A stretch of DNA of 64,000 bases from Bacillota bacterium (GTDB lineage Bacteria > Bacillota > Clostridia > Acetivibrionales > DTU013). The position numbers and the translations under genes were made by a program. Position 1 is the first letter of the stretch; every line of letters begins with the position of its first letter. Location of the stretch: contig JAEXNT010000030.1 in assembly GCA_023439545.1 (NCBI GenBank), forward strand, positions 1 to 64,000, given 5' to 3'. Of the stretch, positions 17,003 through 25,646 are shown in pieces. The notes under the pieces were generated by a model, which worked only from the letters and a program-made list of their open reading frames with translations, was not told the DNA's origin and ran no database searches.

Positions 17003-18025
17003 CTATTTGCATCTTTTCAGGACTAGATAATACGGATCGATGCCTCTTATCGTATAGTCGTCGTTCTTCCATCCATAGAACATATAAGTTTCCCCATCGA
17101 TTTCCTTTATCGAATATTCGCTTGCAGTCTTATTCACCGAGTCGAGAATAAGCCCTTCTGTCCATTTCAAAATTTCTTCGGATCCCTTCCCGGTCCTGAC
17201 CTTTGTCAATTTCCCGCCTTTCTTAAAATCGAGGGTCAAATAGTAAAGATCCGCCAGCCAGTACTTGTTCTGCGGGTCAAAGGAATCAATCGTCTTTACG
17301 CAGTCGACGCACTGCCATTTACCAATCGCCTGGGGATCCTCCGAAAACGGATAGTCGATATTGTCGGTCTTCCGCGCAGTGTATTCATATCCGCTGTAAT
17401 CACTGCTGTCAACCTGCTTCAGAACATAGTAATAGGGATTCATTCCATGGTATATATAATCGCCGGTTTTCCATTGCATGAACAAGTAATTGCTGCCGTC
17501 TATTCTCCTTATTTCGTATCCGTTAGCCGCTATATCGTTTCTGTTGATTATATATCCCTTTGTCCAATCAATGCCATCGGTTTCTGCAAGCACGCCGTTC
17601 CCCTCGCTTAGACTGGCGAGCAGCTTTCCGTCTTTTACAAAAGCCGCTTCTTTTAGGTACAGCTCTTCCTGAACATGCCGCTTACCCGGTACAAACTCGT
17701 CCTTGGAATGCACGAAATCGACGCTTTCCCATTTTCCTATGACTTCAGGATCATTGACAAAAGGATAATCGATTTTATCCGTACGCATCCTCTGCAGTGC
17801 GTTTACACCCAAAACACCACCGGCAATTATGAATATAAGCGCCAGTATCAATGAAACTTTCAGTTTTCCCATAAAAATATTTCTCATATCGATCCTCCTG
17901 ACCAAACGATCATCGTCAAGTCTTTTTTTTGCAGCTCTCAAAGGCCCGTAATCGATATCCAGCCTGTCTTCATCAAATGCCAAAGCAGATCTGATCGCAT
18001 TATCCAGAAATCTGTCACCGCTCAT
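17003..18025 (-). CDS. Membrane-anchored anti-sigma factor with duplicated extracellular domain
   Basis: A 340-residue protein with one membrane helix (about 55-77), a charged cytoplasmic head of about 52 residues and a long outside part. The outside part consists of two homologous copies of one domain: residues about 84-205 begin DKIDYPFVNDPEVIGKWESV and residues about 221-339 begin DNIDYPFSEDPQAIGKWQCV; both end GxxPYYxVLK. The same domain occurs at the C-terminus of some BlaR1/M56-like Firmicute proteins. The ATG overlaps the sigma factor stop (ATGA), so the two are translationally coupled, which is the main reason to call it an anti-sigma factor. The signal it senses is unknown. Confidence 0.75.
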   Translation of the reverse strand: MSGDRFLDNAIRSALAFDEDRLDIDYGPLRAAKKRLDDDRLVRRIDMRNIFMGKLKVSLILALIFIIAGGVLGVNALQRMRTDKIDYPFVNDPEVIGKWESVDFVHSKDEFVPGKRHVQEELYLKEAAFVKDGKLLASLSEGNGVLAETDGIDWTKGYIINRNDIAANGYEIRRIDGSNYLFMQWKTGDYIYHGMNPYYYVLKQVDSSDYSGYEYTARKTDNIDYPFSEDPQAIGKWQCVDCVKTIDSFDPQNKYWLADLYYLTLDFKKGGKLTKVRTGKGSEEILKWTEGLILDSVNKTASEYSIKEIDGETYMFYGWKNDDYTIRGIDPYYLVLKRCK

Positions 18026-18609
18026 AATACAGTCCCCTCCTTTGACCTGCCGTTAAACTTGCGGTCGCCGCCGTACATAAATTCATTGGCAAGTTCTTTG
18101 CCAAGCTTTTGTTTTGCATAATGCAGGCGGGATTTTACCGTGCCCTGGAAGCATTTCATAACCTTCGCAATTTCACTTATGTTCAACCCATGGAAATAAA
18201 ACAGGATAACCGTTGTCCTGAGCGGCGCGCGCAATCTGAGCACCGCTTCCCTGACGCTGCGGCTCGTCTGGTTTGTTTCGACTATGTCGGCCACGCTGAT
18301 ATCGTCGGCAGGATCGGGGGCATTTTCATCGTCGAGGCTTTCAACAGTGAACTTCTTTCTCAGCTGCTTTTGGCACTTTCTGATGAGTATGCGGTTGAAC
18401 CATGCCTGAAACAGATTTGGATCCCTGAGCTTCGGTATATCCCTGAAGCATTCGTAAAACGTTTCCTGAACGATATCCTCCGACCTGTCCATATTTCCGC
18501 AGACCAGGTAAGCCGTCCACACCGTCTTTTTGTAAACAGCCCTGTACAAAGCGTCAAAGGCCTCTTCATCGCCTTCCTGGCAGCGTTTTATCAATTCGGG
18601 ATCTATCAT
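18022..18609 (-). CDS. ECF-type RNA polymerase sigma factor
   Basis: A 195-residue sigma-70 family protein of the extracytoplasmic-function group. Region 2 is visible as DEEAFDALYRAVYKKTVWTAYLV...SEDIVQETFYECFRDI, and region 4 as LRTTVILFYFHGLNISEIAKVMKCFQGTVKSRLHYAKQKL, with the helix-turn-helix between. AGGAGGACCCT precedes the ATG. It is expected to be held inactive at the membrane by the coupled downstream protein. A possible self-regulated promoter lies just upstream. Confidence 0.92.
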   Translation of the reverse strand: MIDPELIKRCQEGDEEAFDALYRAVYKKTVWTAYLVCGNMDRSEDIVQETFYECFRDIPKLRDPNLFQAWFNRILIRKCQKQLRKKFTVESLDDENAPDPADDISVADIVETNQTSRSVREAVLRLRAPLRTTVILFYFHGLNISEIAKVMKCFQGTVKSRLHYAKQKLGKELANEFMYGGDRKFNGRSKEGTVL

Positions 18610-18635
18610 AGGGTCCTCCTGTTTGGTGCACCATA

Positions 18636-18667
18636 TATTAAGTGTCCGGCAGGTAAAAAAAGGTTCA
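18636..18667 (-). promoter_or_regulatory. Candidate ECF-sigma autoregulatory promoter
   Basis: On the minus strand TGAACC (18667-18662) is followed by a T-rich spacer of 14 bases and GGACAC (18647-18642), about 33 bases before the sigma gene start. A TGAAC -35 with a T-rich spacer is typical of ECF sigma targets, and these genes usually drive themselves. The -10 assignment is a guess. Confidence 0.4.
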
Positions 18668-18710
18668 AATAATTTACAAATATTATTTTATCAGAAAAAA
18701 GGGCAACAAA

Positions 18711-18739
18711 AAACGGAAGGTCGAAATAACCTTCCGTTT
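18711..18739 (-). terminator. Rho-independent terminator after tRNA-His
   Basis: A perfect 10-bp stem, AAACGGAAGG (18711-18720) with CCTTCCGTTT (18730-18739), nine-base loop, followed on the minus strand by U residues. It ends three bases from the tRNA 3' end. Confidence 0.85.
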
Positions 18740-18742
18740 CGC

Positions 18743-18820
18743 TGGGGTGAGTTATGGGAGTCGAACCCACGACCTCCAGGGCCACAACCTGGCACTCTAA
18801 CCAACTGAGCTAAACCCACC
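18743..18820 (-). tRNA. tRNA-His(GTG)
   Basis: A minus-strand cloverleaf with the extra 5' G (G-1) opposite discriminator C, the hallmark of tRNA-His. The anticodon stem CCAGG/CCTGG encloses TTGTGGC (anticodon GUG). The T arm GTGGGTTCGACTCCCAT is intact and CCA is encoded at 18743-18745. Confidence 0.95.
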
Positions 18821-18983
18821 GCAAATATGGTGTCTTTCAGAGACATATGCTATTTTAAGGTACGGAGCAGGTTTTGTCAAGTGAAAAAAACTTCCTGCTC
18901 CGAAAATGTTGCGAAATGCTCCAAAAACTATTCAGCATTCTGTCCCGAAAGACAATCACCTTTGAATCATACCGGCCCGGCCT

Positions 18984-19901
18984 TTACGGGATCGTATTGC
19001 CCGCCGCCTTGTAGATATCGTACCATTCCGGTCTTGTAAGGCTTATATCCGAAGCCTTGCAGATATCCTTGATGCGTCCGGCATTTGTCGTCCCGACAAT
19101 CGGCTGTATCTTGGCGGGATGCCTCAAAATCCAGGCTATCGCTATCGCCGTATTTTTAACGCCCTTTGCCTGCGCGAGCTCATCGATCTTTTTATTGAGT
19201 TCGGGGAACTTGGGGTTATCGAGGAACACGCCCTCGAAGAAACCGTACTGGAACGGCGACCAGGCCTGAATCGTAATCTCCTTGAGCCGGCAGTAATCCA
19301 GTATGCCGCCGTCCCGGTCAATAGCTTCGCTGATATTCATATTCAGGTGCAGCCCCTGATCGATCAGCCTTGTGTCGGTAATACTGAACTGCAGCTGATT
19401 TATGATGAGCTTTTGTTTGACGTATTTGCTGAGTAATTCCATCTGCATCGGATTTTGGTTGCTTACGCCGAAATATCTGACCTTACCGCTCTCCTGAAGC
19501 TTTGTAAAGGCCTCCGCCACCTCCTCCGGCTCCATCAGCGTATCCGGGCGGTGCAGCAGCAATACGTCGATATAATCGGTTTTGAGCCTCTTCAAGCTTC
19601 CATCCACAGCTTCCAGTATATGCTCCTTTGAAAAATCATAATAACCCTGCCGGATGCCGCATTTGGTCTGTATTATAAATTTTTCACGTACCGAGGGATT
19701 CATGCCGATAGCGTCGGCGAATACTTCCTCCGATTTTCCTCCCGCATAAATATCGGCATGATCAAAGAAATCGACTCCTTCCTCCAAAGCCGTATTTATC
19801 AAATGATTTGCTTCTTTTTCAGAAAGCTTTGCGATCCTCATGCAACCGAGAGATATCTCGGAAACATTGAGACCTGTGTTGCCTATGTTGATTTTTTTCA
19901 T
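18984..19901 (-). CDS. Aldo/keto reductase (YdhF-like)
   Basis: A 305-residue (beta/alpha)8 NADP(H)-dependent oxidoreductase. The catalytic tetrad is visible: Asp and Tyr in DFFDHADIYAGG (about 44-55), Lys in FIIQTKCGI and His in VLLLHRP. The C-terminal segment HPAKIQPIVGTTNAGRI is the usual cofactor phosphate-binding region. It starts at the ATG at 19901 behind GGAGG; the longer frame to 19955 has no ribosome binding site. It resembles E. coli YdhF more than the ferredoxin-domain reductase at 26960. The substrate is unknown. Confidence 0.88.
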   Translation of the reverse strand: MKKINIGNTGLNVSEISLGCMRIAKLSEKEANHLINTALEEGVDFFDHADIYAGGKSEEVFADAIGMNPSVREKFIIQTKCGIRQGYYDFSKEHILEAVDGSLKRLKTDYIDVLLLHRPDTLMEPEEVAEAFTKLQESGKVRYFGVSNQNPMQMELLSKYVKQKLIINQLQFSITDTRLIDQGLHLNMNISEAIDRDGGILDYCRLKEITIQAWSPFQYGFFEGVFLDNPKFPELNKKIDELAQAKGVKNTAIAIAWILRHPAKIQPIVGTTNAGRIKDICKASDISLTRPEWYDIYKAAGNTIP

Positions 19902-19987
19902 TGTTGAAATTCCTCCATATGGATGCATGTCAGTGATTAATTTATAGCCTGTCATGAGCGGGCTTGTTTTATAAATACGGGCATTTG

Positions 19988-21916
19988 TTATCCGAGTTCC
20001 GCAAGCCAGAGTTCCGCTGATGCGTCGCTGGGCATGCGCCAGTCGCCGCGGGGAGACAGGCTTATCGTACCGACCTTCGGTCCGTCAGGCAGGCACGAGC
20101 GTTTGAACTGCTGGGCAAAGAATCTCCTGTAATATGTTCTGAGCCATGAATTTATGATATCCGCGTCATATACTCCTCTAAAGGCTTTTCGCGCAAGAAA
20201 CGCTATCTTTTTCGGCGGCGCGCCGTACCTTAACATATGGTAGAGGAAGAAATCATGAAGCTCGTAAGGTCCGACTATATCCTCCGTCTTTTGCTGTATA
20301 CCGCCGTTTTCATCGGGCGGCAGCAATTCGGGAGTAATGGGTGTGGCAAGTATCCGCAGCAGCACTTCAGCGGACGCCTTCTCGGTCACATTGTCGGCGG
20401 CCCATTGTACCAGGTACTTTACCAGTGTCTTGGGTATGCTGCAGTTCACGGAATACATGGACATATGATCGCCGTTGTAAGTGCACCAGCCCAGCGCCAG
20501 TTCAGAAAGGTCGCCTGTACCTATTACTAGGCCGCCCTGCTTGTTGGCGATGTCCATCAGTATCTGCGTGCGTTCCCTGGCCTGTACGTTTTCATAGGTC
20601 ACATCGTGTATCGACGCGTCATGGCCAATGTCCGCAAAATGCTGCATGCAGGCCTGTTTTATGTCGATCTCCCTGAAGCTTGCGCCGAATGAGCGTATAA
20701 GCTGAACGGCATTATCATAGGTTGTGTCGGTCGTACCAAAGCCGGGCATCGTGACTGCCGTAATATTTTCCGCCGGTATCCCCAGCATGTCGAAGGTTTT
20801 TACGGCAACAATCAGCGCAAGCGTAGAATCGAGCCCTCCCGATATTCCGAGTACAACATTCTTCGAACCTGTGTGAGCGAGCCTTTTAGCCAGGCCAGTT
20901 GTCTGTATGGCGAAAATTTCCCTGCAGCGTATATCTCGTGCCGATTTGTCGGAAGGTACGAACGGATGCGGATCAACCGTCCTTGTAAACACGGTTTTAT
21001 CCAAATCGACGCTCGCAAGTACCAGATTTATCTTCCTGAAACTCTTTGAAGGCTGTCCTTCCATAAAGCTTGTGTTCTTGATCCTGTCATTCATGAGTCT
21101 CTGAACGTCGATCTCGCTTATCGTCATATGGGATTTTCGCAGGAAGCGTTCAGATTCGCTCAATACTCCGCCATTTTCAGCGATGAGGGCATGTCCGCCG
21201 TAAACGACGTCGGTCGTGGATTCATCCACTCCTGAAGAAACATAAACATAACCCGCTACGCATTTTCCCGACTGCTGCCTTACCAGTTCGCGCCTGTATT
21301 CGGCTTTTGCGATGATCTCATTGCTTGCGGACAGATTAAACAATACGGAGGCTCCGGCAATAGCCTGATAAGAGCTTGGCGGTATCGGCGTCCAAAGGTC
21401 TTCGCATATCTCGATGCCAAAGCATACAGGATTCGGGCCGACGGATTCAAACAACAGATCGGCGCCGAAAGGCGCCTCCAGTCCGAATATATTGATGGAA
21501 GACTTTAAAGCTTTTGATCCCGGCGCAAACCAACGTTCCTCGTAAAATTCCTTGTATCCTGGAATATATGTCTTGGGAACAACGCCCAAAATAACCCCGC
21601 CCTGCAATACGACAGCGCAATTGAAAAGCTGGTTTTCAGACATCAGCGGCATTCCGACTATCGATACTATTTCAGACTCCCGCGTTTCTTCCGTTATCCT
21701 GCCGAGCGCCGCTATCGCCCTGCTTATAAGCAATTGCTGATGGAACAGGTCGCTGCAGGTGTAAGCCGTTATCGCAAGCTCAGGGAAAACCACTATCTGC
21801 GCACCGGCCATTTCAGCCTCATTAATCATATTTATTATTTTTTCAGCATTATAGCTGCAGTCCGCCACCCTGAGTTCCGGTACAGCCGCGGCCACCTTTA
21901 CGAATCCGTAATCCAT
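19988..21916 (-). CDS. nadE: Glutamine-dependent NAD+ synthetase
   Basis: A two-domain enzyme of 642 residues that converts deamido-NAD+ to NAD+ with ATP and glutamine. The N-terminal carbon-nitrogen hydrolase domain (about 1-280) has the Glu-Lys-Cys triad: E46 in VVFPELAITAY, Lys in VPKTYIPGYKEFYE and Cys in FGIEICEDLWTP. The C-terminal synthetase domain has the PP-loop VLGISGGLDSTLAL and later GTGDLSELALGWCTYNGDHMSMY. AGGTG lies upstream of the ATG at 21916. It is on the same strand as valS upstream but 184 bases away, so it may be separate. Confidence 0.95.
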   Translation of the reverse strand: MDYGFVKVAAAVPELRVADCSYNAEKIINMINEAEMAGAQIVVFPELAITAYTCSDLFHQQLLISRAIAALGRITEETRESEIVSIVGMPLMSENQLFNCAVVLQGGVILGVVPKTYIPGYKEFYEERWFAPGSKALKSSINIFGLEAPFGADLLFESVGPNPVCFGIEICEDLWTPIPPSSYQAIAGASVLFNLSASNEIIAKAEYRRELVRQQSGKCVAGYVYVSSGVDESTTDVVYGGHALIAENGGVLSESERFLRKSHMTISEIDVQRLMNDRIKNTSFMEGQPSKSFRKINLVLASVDLDKTVFTRTVDPHPFVPSDKSARDIRCREIFAIQTTGLAKRLAHTGSKNVVLGISGGLDSTLALIVAVKTFDMLGIPAENITAVTMPGFGTTDTTYDNAVQLIRSFGASFREIDIKQACMQHFADIGHDASIHDVTYENVQARERTQILMDIANKQGGLVIGTGDLSELALGWCTYNGDHMSMYSVNCSIPKTLVKYLVQWAADNVTEKASAEVLLRILATPITPELLPPDENGGIQQKTEDIVGPYELHDFFLYHMLRYGAPPKKIAFLARKAFRGVYDADIINSWLRTYYRRFFAQQFKRSCLPDGPKVGTISLSPRGDWRMPSDASAELWLAELG

Positions 21917-22100
21917 ATTTTCACCTGTAATCAATATTATGACTTAATCCGGCAGCCCTGCCGCCATTATCTTATTATACCATAAGCGCCCGGATACAAA
22001 CAAACTCCGGCAGACAAAAGGGCTTATTAAAAACGACGGACAACCTTTCGATCGCCCGCCGCAAAAAAATATATCTATACTATTCCGGAATACTCCCCGG

Positions 22101-24749
22101 TTAATGTTTCAAATGGCTGATCCGCTCCAGCAGCTTGTCGTACATTTCAGTGTACTTGGCCTTCTTGGCTCGTTCGTCTTCGATGACCTTCGCCGGCGCT
22201 TTTGCCACGAAGCCCTCGTTGCCGAGCTTGCTGTCAACCCTTTCAAGTTCCTTCTCGAGGTTGGCCTTTTCTTTTTCGAGCCTCTCGATTTCCTTTGCGA
22301 TATCAACGAGGTCTTCAAGCGGTATATAGACTTCGGCGCCCGGAATGACCGCAGCAACTGCGTCGGACGGAATCCCCGACTTGTCCGCCTGCACAACGAT
22401 CTCAGACGCTCCGGCAAGGCGTTCGAAGAACTTCCTGCCGCTTGCGAGCACATTCGCTTCGGCTGCTCCCGCTACAAATATGAGTTTGTTCTTACGGGAT
22501 GGCGGAACATTCATTTCAACCTTGATATTCCTGACCGCCTTGATCGCATCCATGACAAGCTGCATATCCTTTTCCGCTTCGGGAAAGTGCAGCTTTTCAT
22601 CACACTTCGGCCACGCCGAGATCATGATGCTCTCACCGTCGTTTATGAGATGCCTGTATATCTCCTCGGTAATGAACGGCATATACGGATGAAGCAGCTT
22701 CATTGCCGTGCCAAGGACGTAATTCAATACATACTGCGCCTCGAGTCTTGTGTTGTCCTCCCTGTCGAAAAGCCTCGGTTTTACAAGCTCGATATACCAG
22801 TCGCAGAACTCTTCCCAGATGAATTCGTATATCTTCTGGAGCGCTACGCCGAGTTCGAAATTGTCAAGGTTTTCAGTGACCTCGGCCGTCAAGGTGTTGA
22901 CCCTGCTCAGTATCCATTTGTCGGGCACGGTGAATTTGGAGCTGTCCACACCGTTGAAATCTATATTTTCGTCGAAATTCATCAGAACGAACCTGGTTGC
23001 GTTCCATATCTTGTTGGCAAAATTCCTGCTCGACTCCACCTTCTCTGTGGAGAAACGCTGGTCGTTACCCGGTGAATTGCCTATTGTCAGGGCAAATCTC
23101 AACGCATCGGTGCCGTACTGCGATATGATTTCGAGCGGGTCGATGCCGTTGCCGAGCGATTTGCTCATCTTCCTGCCCTGTGCGTCCCTTACTATGCCGT
23201 GGATGAACACATATTTGAACGGTTCCTTCCCCATATGCTCGAGACCCGAGAATATCATCCTCGCGACCCAGAAGAATATTATGTCGTAACCGGTTACGAG
23301 CACATTAGTGGGATAGAAATACTCGAGGTCCTCGGTCCTGTCCGGCCAGCCGAGCGTTGAGAAAGGCCAGAGCGCCGAACTGAACCAGGTATCCAGCGTG
23401 TCGGGATCCTGTACGATCCTTTTGCTGCCGCACTTCGGGCAAACGTCGGGCATTTCGCGTCCGACCATCATATCGCCGCATTCCTGGCAGTAATAGGCCG
23501 GTATCCTGTGACCCCACCAGAGCTGTCTCGATATGCACCAATCCTGTATGTTTTCCATCCAGTTGAAATATATCTTTGAGAATCTTTCAGGCACAAACTT
23601 GATCGTTTCGTTCCTGACCGCCTCTATCGCAGGCTCCGCAAGCGGTTTCATCCTTACGAACCACTGTCTGGACATTATGGGCTCGATGACCGTGCTGCAT
23701 CTGTAGCAGGTGCCGACATTATGCTTGTGTCCTTCTATTTTAACCAGCAGGCCTAAAGCTTTCATATCTTCGACTATCCGCTTCCTGGCCTCGTATCTGT
23801 CAAGACCTTCGTATTGGCCTGCAGCTTGATTCATCCTTGCATTATCGTCCATGACCCTGATCTGCGGCAGGTTGTGGCGCAGTCCGACTTCAAAGTCGTT
23901 GGGGTCGTGTGCCGGCGTAATCTTGACAGCTCCGGTGCCGAATTCCTTGTCGACATACGAGTCGGCAACGATCGGAATCTCGCGGTTCATAAGCGGTAAA
24001 ACAACAGTCTTCCCGATCATTCCGGCATAGCGCTCGTCCTCGGGATTTACAGCCACAGCCGTATCTCCGAGCATTGTCTCGGGTCTTGTAGTTGCGACTA
24101 TGATAAATTCATCGCTGTCCTTGACAGGATATTTGAGGTGCCAGAAATTGCCCTCCTGCTCCTCATATTCGACTTCCGCGTCCGATATGGAGGTGCGGCA
24201 TTTGGGACACCAGTTGATTATGCGGTCTCCGCGGTAGATCAGGCCTTTTTCATAAAGCTTGACAAATACCTCGAGCACGGCTTTGGAAAGCCCCTCGTCC
24301 ATCGTGAACCTCTCTCGCTCCCAGTCGCAGGAGCTGCCGAGCTTCTTCAGCTGTTCGACGATCCTTCCTCCATATACTTTCTTCCACTCCCAAGCCCTTT
24401 CGAGGAATTTCTCCCTGCCGATCATATCCTTTGTCAGGCCTTCCTTTGCCATGGCCTCGACTATTTTCGCCTCGGTCGCGATACTTGCGTGGTCGGCGCC
24501 GGGGAGCCACAGAGCGCAGTAGCCCTGCATCCTTTTCCAGCGTATCAGCGTATCCTGCAGCGTATTGTCGAGAGCATGTCCCATGTGGAGCTGCCCCGTG
24601 ATGTTCGGCGGCGGTATGACTATCGTATAAGGCGTTTTACTTTTGTCGGGCACGGCGTGGAAATATCCTTTTTCCACCCATTCCGCGTATAACCGGTCCT
24701 CCACCTGCGCAGGATCATAAGTTTTCGCAAGATTATTAGTCTCTTCCAT
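22101..24749 (-). CDS. valS: Valyl-tRNA synthetase
   Basis: An 882-residue class I synthetase that charges tRNA-Val. The HIGH motif is HMGH (55-58) in PPNITGQLHMGHALD, and the KMSKS motif is GRKMSKSLGNG in the C-terminal half of the catalytic domain. An editing (CP1) domain lies between (ATTRPETMLGDTAV). The CxxC pairs CQEC and CPKC mark a zinc knuckle within the catalytic region. The last ~70 residues form the coiled coil typical of ValRS (EIERLEKEKANLEKELERVDSKL). Upstream, past a small membrane protein gene, lies a T-box leader with a valine specifier, which agrees with this assignment. Confidence 0.97.
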   Translation of the reverse strand: MEETNNLAKTYDPAQVEDRLYAEWVEKGYFHAVPDKSKTPYTIVIPPPNITGQLHMGHALDNTLQDTLIRWKRMQGYCALWLPGADHASIATEAKIVEAMAKEGLTKDMIGREKFLERAWEWKKVYGGRIVEQLKKLGSSCDWERERFTMDEGLSKAVLEVFVKLYEKGLIYRGDRIINWCPKCRTSISDAEVEYEEQEGNFWHLKYPVKDSDEFIIVATTRPETMLGDTAVAVNPEDERYAGMIGKTVVLPLMNREIPIVADSYVDKEFGTGAVKITPAHDPNDFEVGLRHNLPQIRVMDDNARMNQAAGQYEGLDRYEARKRIVEDMKALGLLVKIEGHKHNVGTCYRCSTVIEPIMSRQWFVRMKPLAEPAIEAVRNETIKFVPERFSKIYFNWMENIQDWCISRQLWWGHRIPAYYCQECGDMMVGREMPDVCPKCGSKRIVQDPDTLDTWFSSALWPFSTLGWPDRTEDLEYFYPTNVLVTGYDIIFFWVARMIFSGLEHMGKEPFKYVFIHGIVRDAQGRKMSKSLGNGIDPLEIISQYGTDALRFALTIGNSPGNDQRFSTEKVESSRNFANKIWNATRFVLMNFDENIDFNGVDSSKFTVPDKWILSRVNTLTAEVTENLDNFELGVALQKIYEFIWEEFCDWYIELVKPRLFDREDNTRLEAQYVLNYVLGTAMKLLHPYMPFITEEIYRHLINDGESIMISAWPKCDEKLHFPEAEKDMQLVMDAIKAVRNIKVEMNVPPSRKNKLIFVAGAAEANVLASGRKFFERLAGASEIVVQADKSGIPSDAVAAVIPGAEVYIPLEDLVDIAKEIERLEKEKANLEKELERVDSKLGNEGFVAKAPAKVIEDERAKKAKYTEMYDKLLERISHLKH

Positions 24750-24804
24750 GTTGTATCCTCCTCGTCTATCCTCGTATAATCACTGTAGTGTATTCATTGT
24801 TAAC

Positions 24805-24833
24805 TGAAACAAAAGAACCGTCCCTGCGTTTCA
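24805..24833 (-). repeat. Single REP-like element (GGGACGGTTCTTTTGTT core)
   Basis: On the minus strand this reads GAAACGCAGGGACGG followed by TTCTTTTGTTTC. Its first bases include the stop codon of the small membrane protein gene. It matches both arms of the inverted pair at 54407-54480 nearly base for base. Such GGGACGG-containing repeats are associated with RAYT (Y1_Tnp) transposases in Clostridia; none is in this window. Confidence 0.65.
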
Positions 24834-25073
24834 TTTGAAAGCGAACAATGTCAGTATAAGTCCCGGAAGCGCTATTATCATGCCGCACATCTTGACTACG
24901 GCTACTGCCTTGACATACCTGTACTCCTCGGCTTCCTTCTCCCCGAATTCGCTTTCATTATCAATAGTCACTCTTTTGTCCAGATTGAACCTGGTTACCA
25001 GGCTCCTGGCCGCCAACGCAATGAAAAAGCCCAGTATCAGTACCAATCCCGCAAGTATTTTTAAAGCCAGCAT
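24831..25073 (-). CDS. Small conserved membrane protein between T-box and valS
   Basis: An 80-residue protein with two hydrophobic helices (about 2-24 and 58-79) and a hydrophilic middle (NLDKRVTIDNESEFGEKEAEEYRY). The ATG at 25073 has AAGGAAGGA upstream; the longer frame to 25154 would start inside the T-box and is rejected. It is the first gene after the valine T-box, so it should be induced with valS when charged tRNA-Val is low. Its role is not known to me. Its stop codon lies within a REP-like repeat. Confidence 0.7.
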   Translation of the reverse strand: MLALKILAGLVLILGFFIALAARSLVTRFNLDKRVTIDNESEFGEKEAEEYRYVKAVAVVKMCGMIIALPGLILTLFAFK

Positions 25074-25129
25074 AGTTCCAGTCCTTCCTTCGTATGATAT
25101 CCGTCGTTTTATATGAAAAAAATCATCTG

Positions 25130-25425
25130 CGAAAAATAAAAATCCTTCATCCAAGATTTAATTGGACGAAGGGTTTGTTTTCTCCGCGGTACCACCAAAA
25201 TTCCCTTTGGGTTAAAGGGCTGCTTAGCGGAATATAACGGCTCCTGCCGCTGCAATTGTATGGCATGGCGGTATCTTTGCACCGAACGCCGTATTTGTTG
25301 CAGAGCTCCCGGACGACTTCGGCAGCCGTGTCCCCGAAAGGTTTCTCAGCCACGGAACCTCTCTCTCTGGTGGGTCAGACATCTGCTTACTACTTCCGAT
25401 CATCGCATTCTATAGATTTATATAT
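25130..25425 (-). promoter_or_regulatory. T-box riboswitch, valine specifier GUC
   Basis: A tRNA-sensing leader on the minus strand. The conserved T-box sequence GGTGGTACCGCGG is at 25196-25184. It is followed by a terminator (stem 25144-25152/25164-25172, then a U-rich run to 25130) that would compete with the antiterminator. Upstream, the stem I elements include an AGTAGTAA purine-rich stretch near 25393 and GGCTGAGAAACC. The specifier region reads GAA-GTC-GTCCGGGAGC, placing codon GUC (Val) at 25317-25315. Uncharged tRNA-Val should stabilise the antiterminator and allow transcription of the membrane protein gene and valS. Confidence 0.92.
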
Positions 25426-25499
25426 GATAATATATGATATGAAAAAGAGTGTCAAGGGTCAGGTCGATTCTTTTCAAACCCGGGCAACGAGCCCCCCGG

Positions 25500-25646
25500 T
25501 TACAGCCCGTTCCTGTCCGGCAATTCCATGTCAAATCGTCCTTCCACAGCCCTGAAGGTAACCCTGAATTCTCCGCCGACGTTCGTCGGCAGTTGCAGTA
25601 TGGAATTTTCTTCGTCGTATCCGTCAAACGTCTTGCCGTCAGCAGT
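25500..25646 (-). pseudogene. C-terminal fragment of an unidentified protein
   Basis: Directly after, and in frame with, the MFS stop codon, an open stretch of about 48 codons ends at TAA 25502-25500. It encodes a beta-like tail with VGGEFRVTFRAVEGRFDMEL and no start codon of its own with a ribosome binding site. It looks like the tail of a lost gene. I cannot name the family. Confidence 0.35.

Noticed and set aside
22104..23075. A 323-codon open frame opposite valS
   Set aside because: It is antisense to the conserved C-terminal half of valyl-tRNA synthetase and has no start signal or domain.
25147..25353. A 68-codon minus-strand frame upstream of valS
   Set aside because: It lies entirely inside the T-box leader; its apparent sequence is the T-box and stem I.
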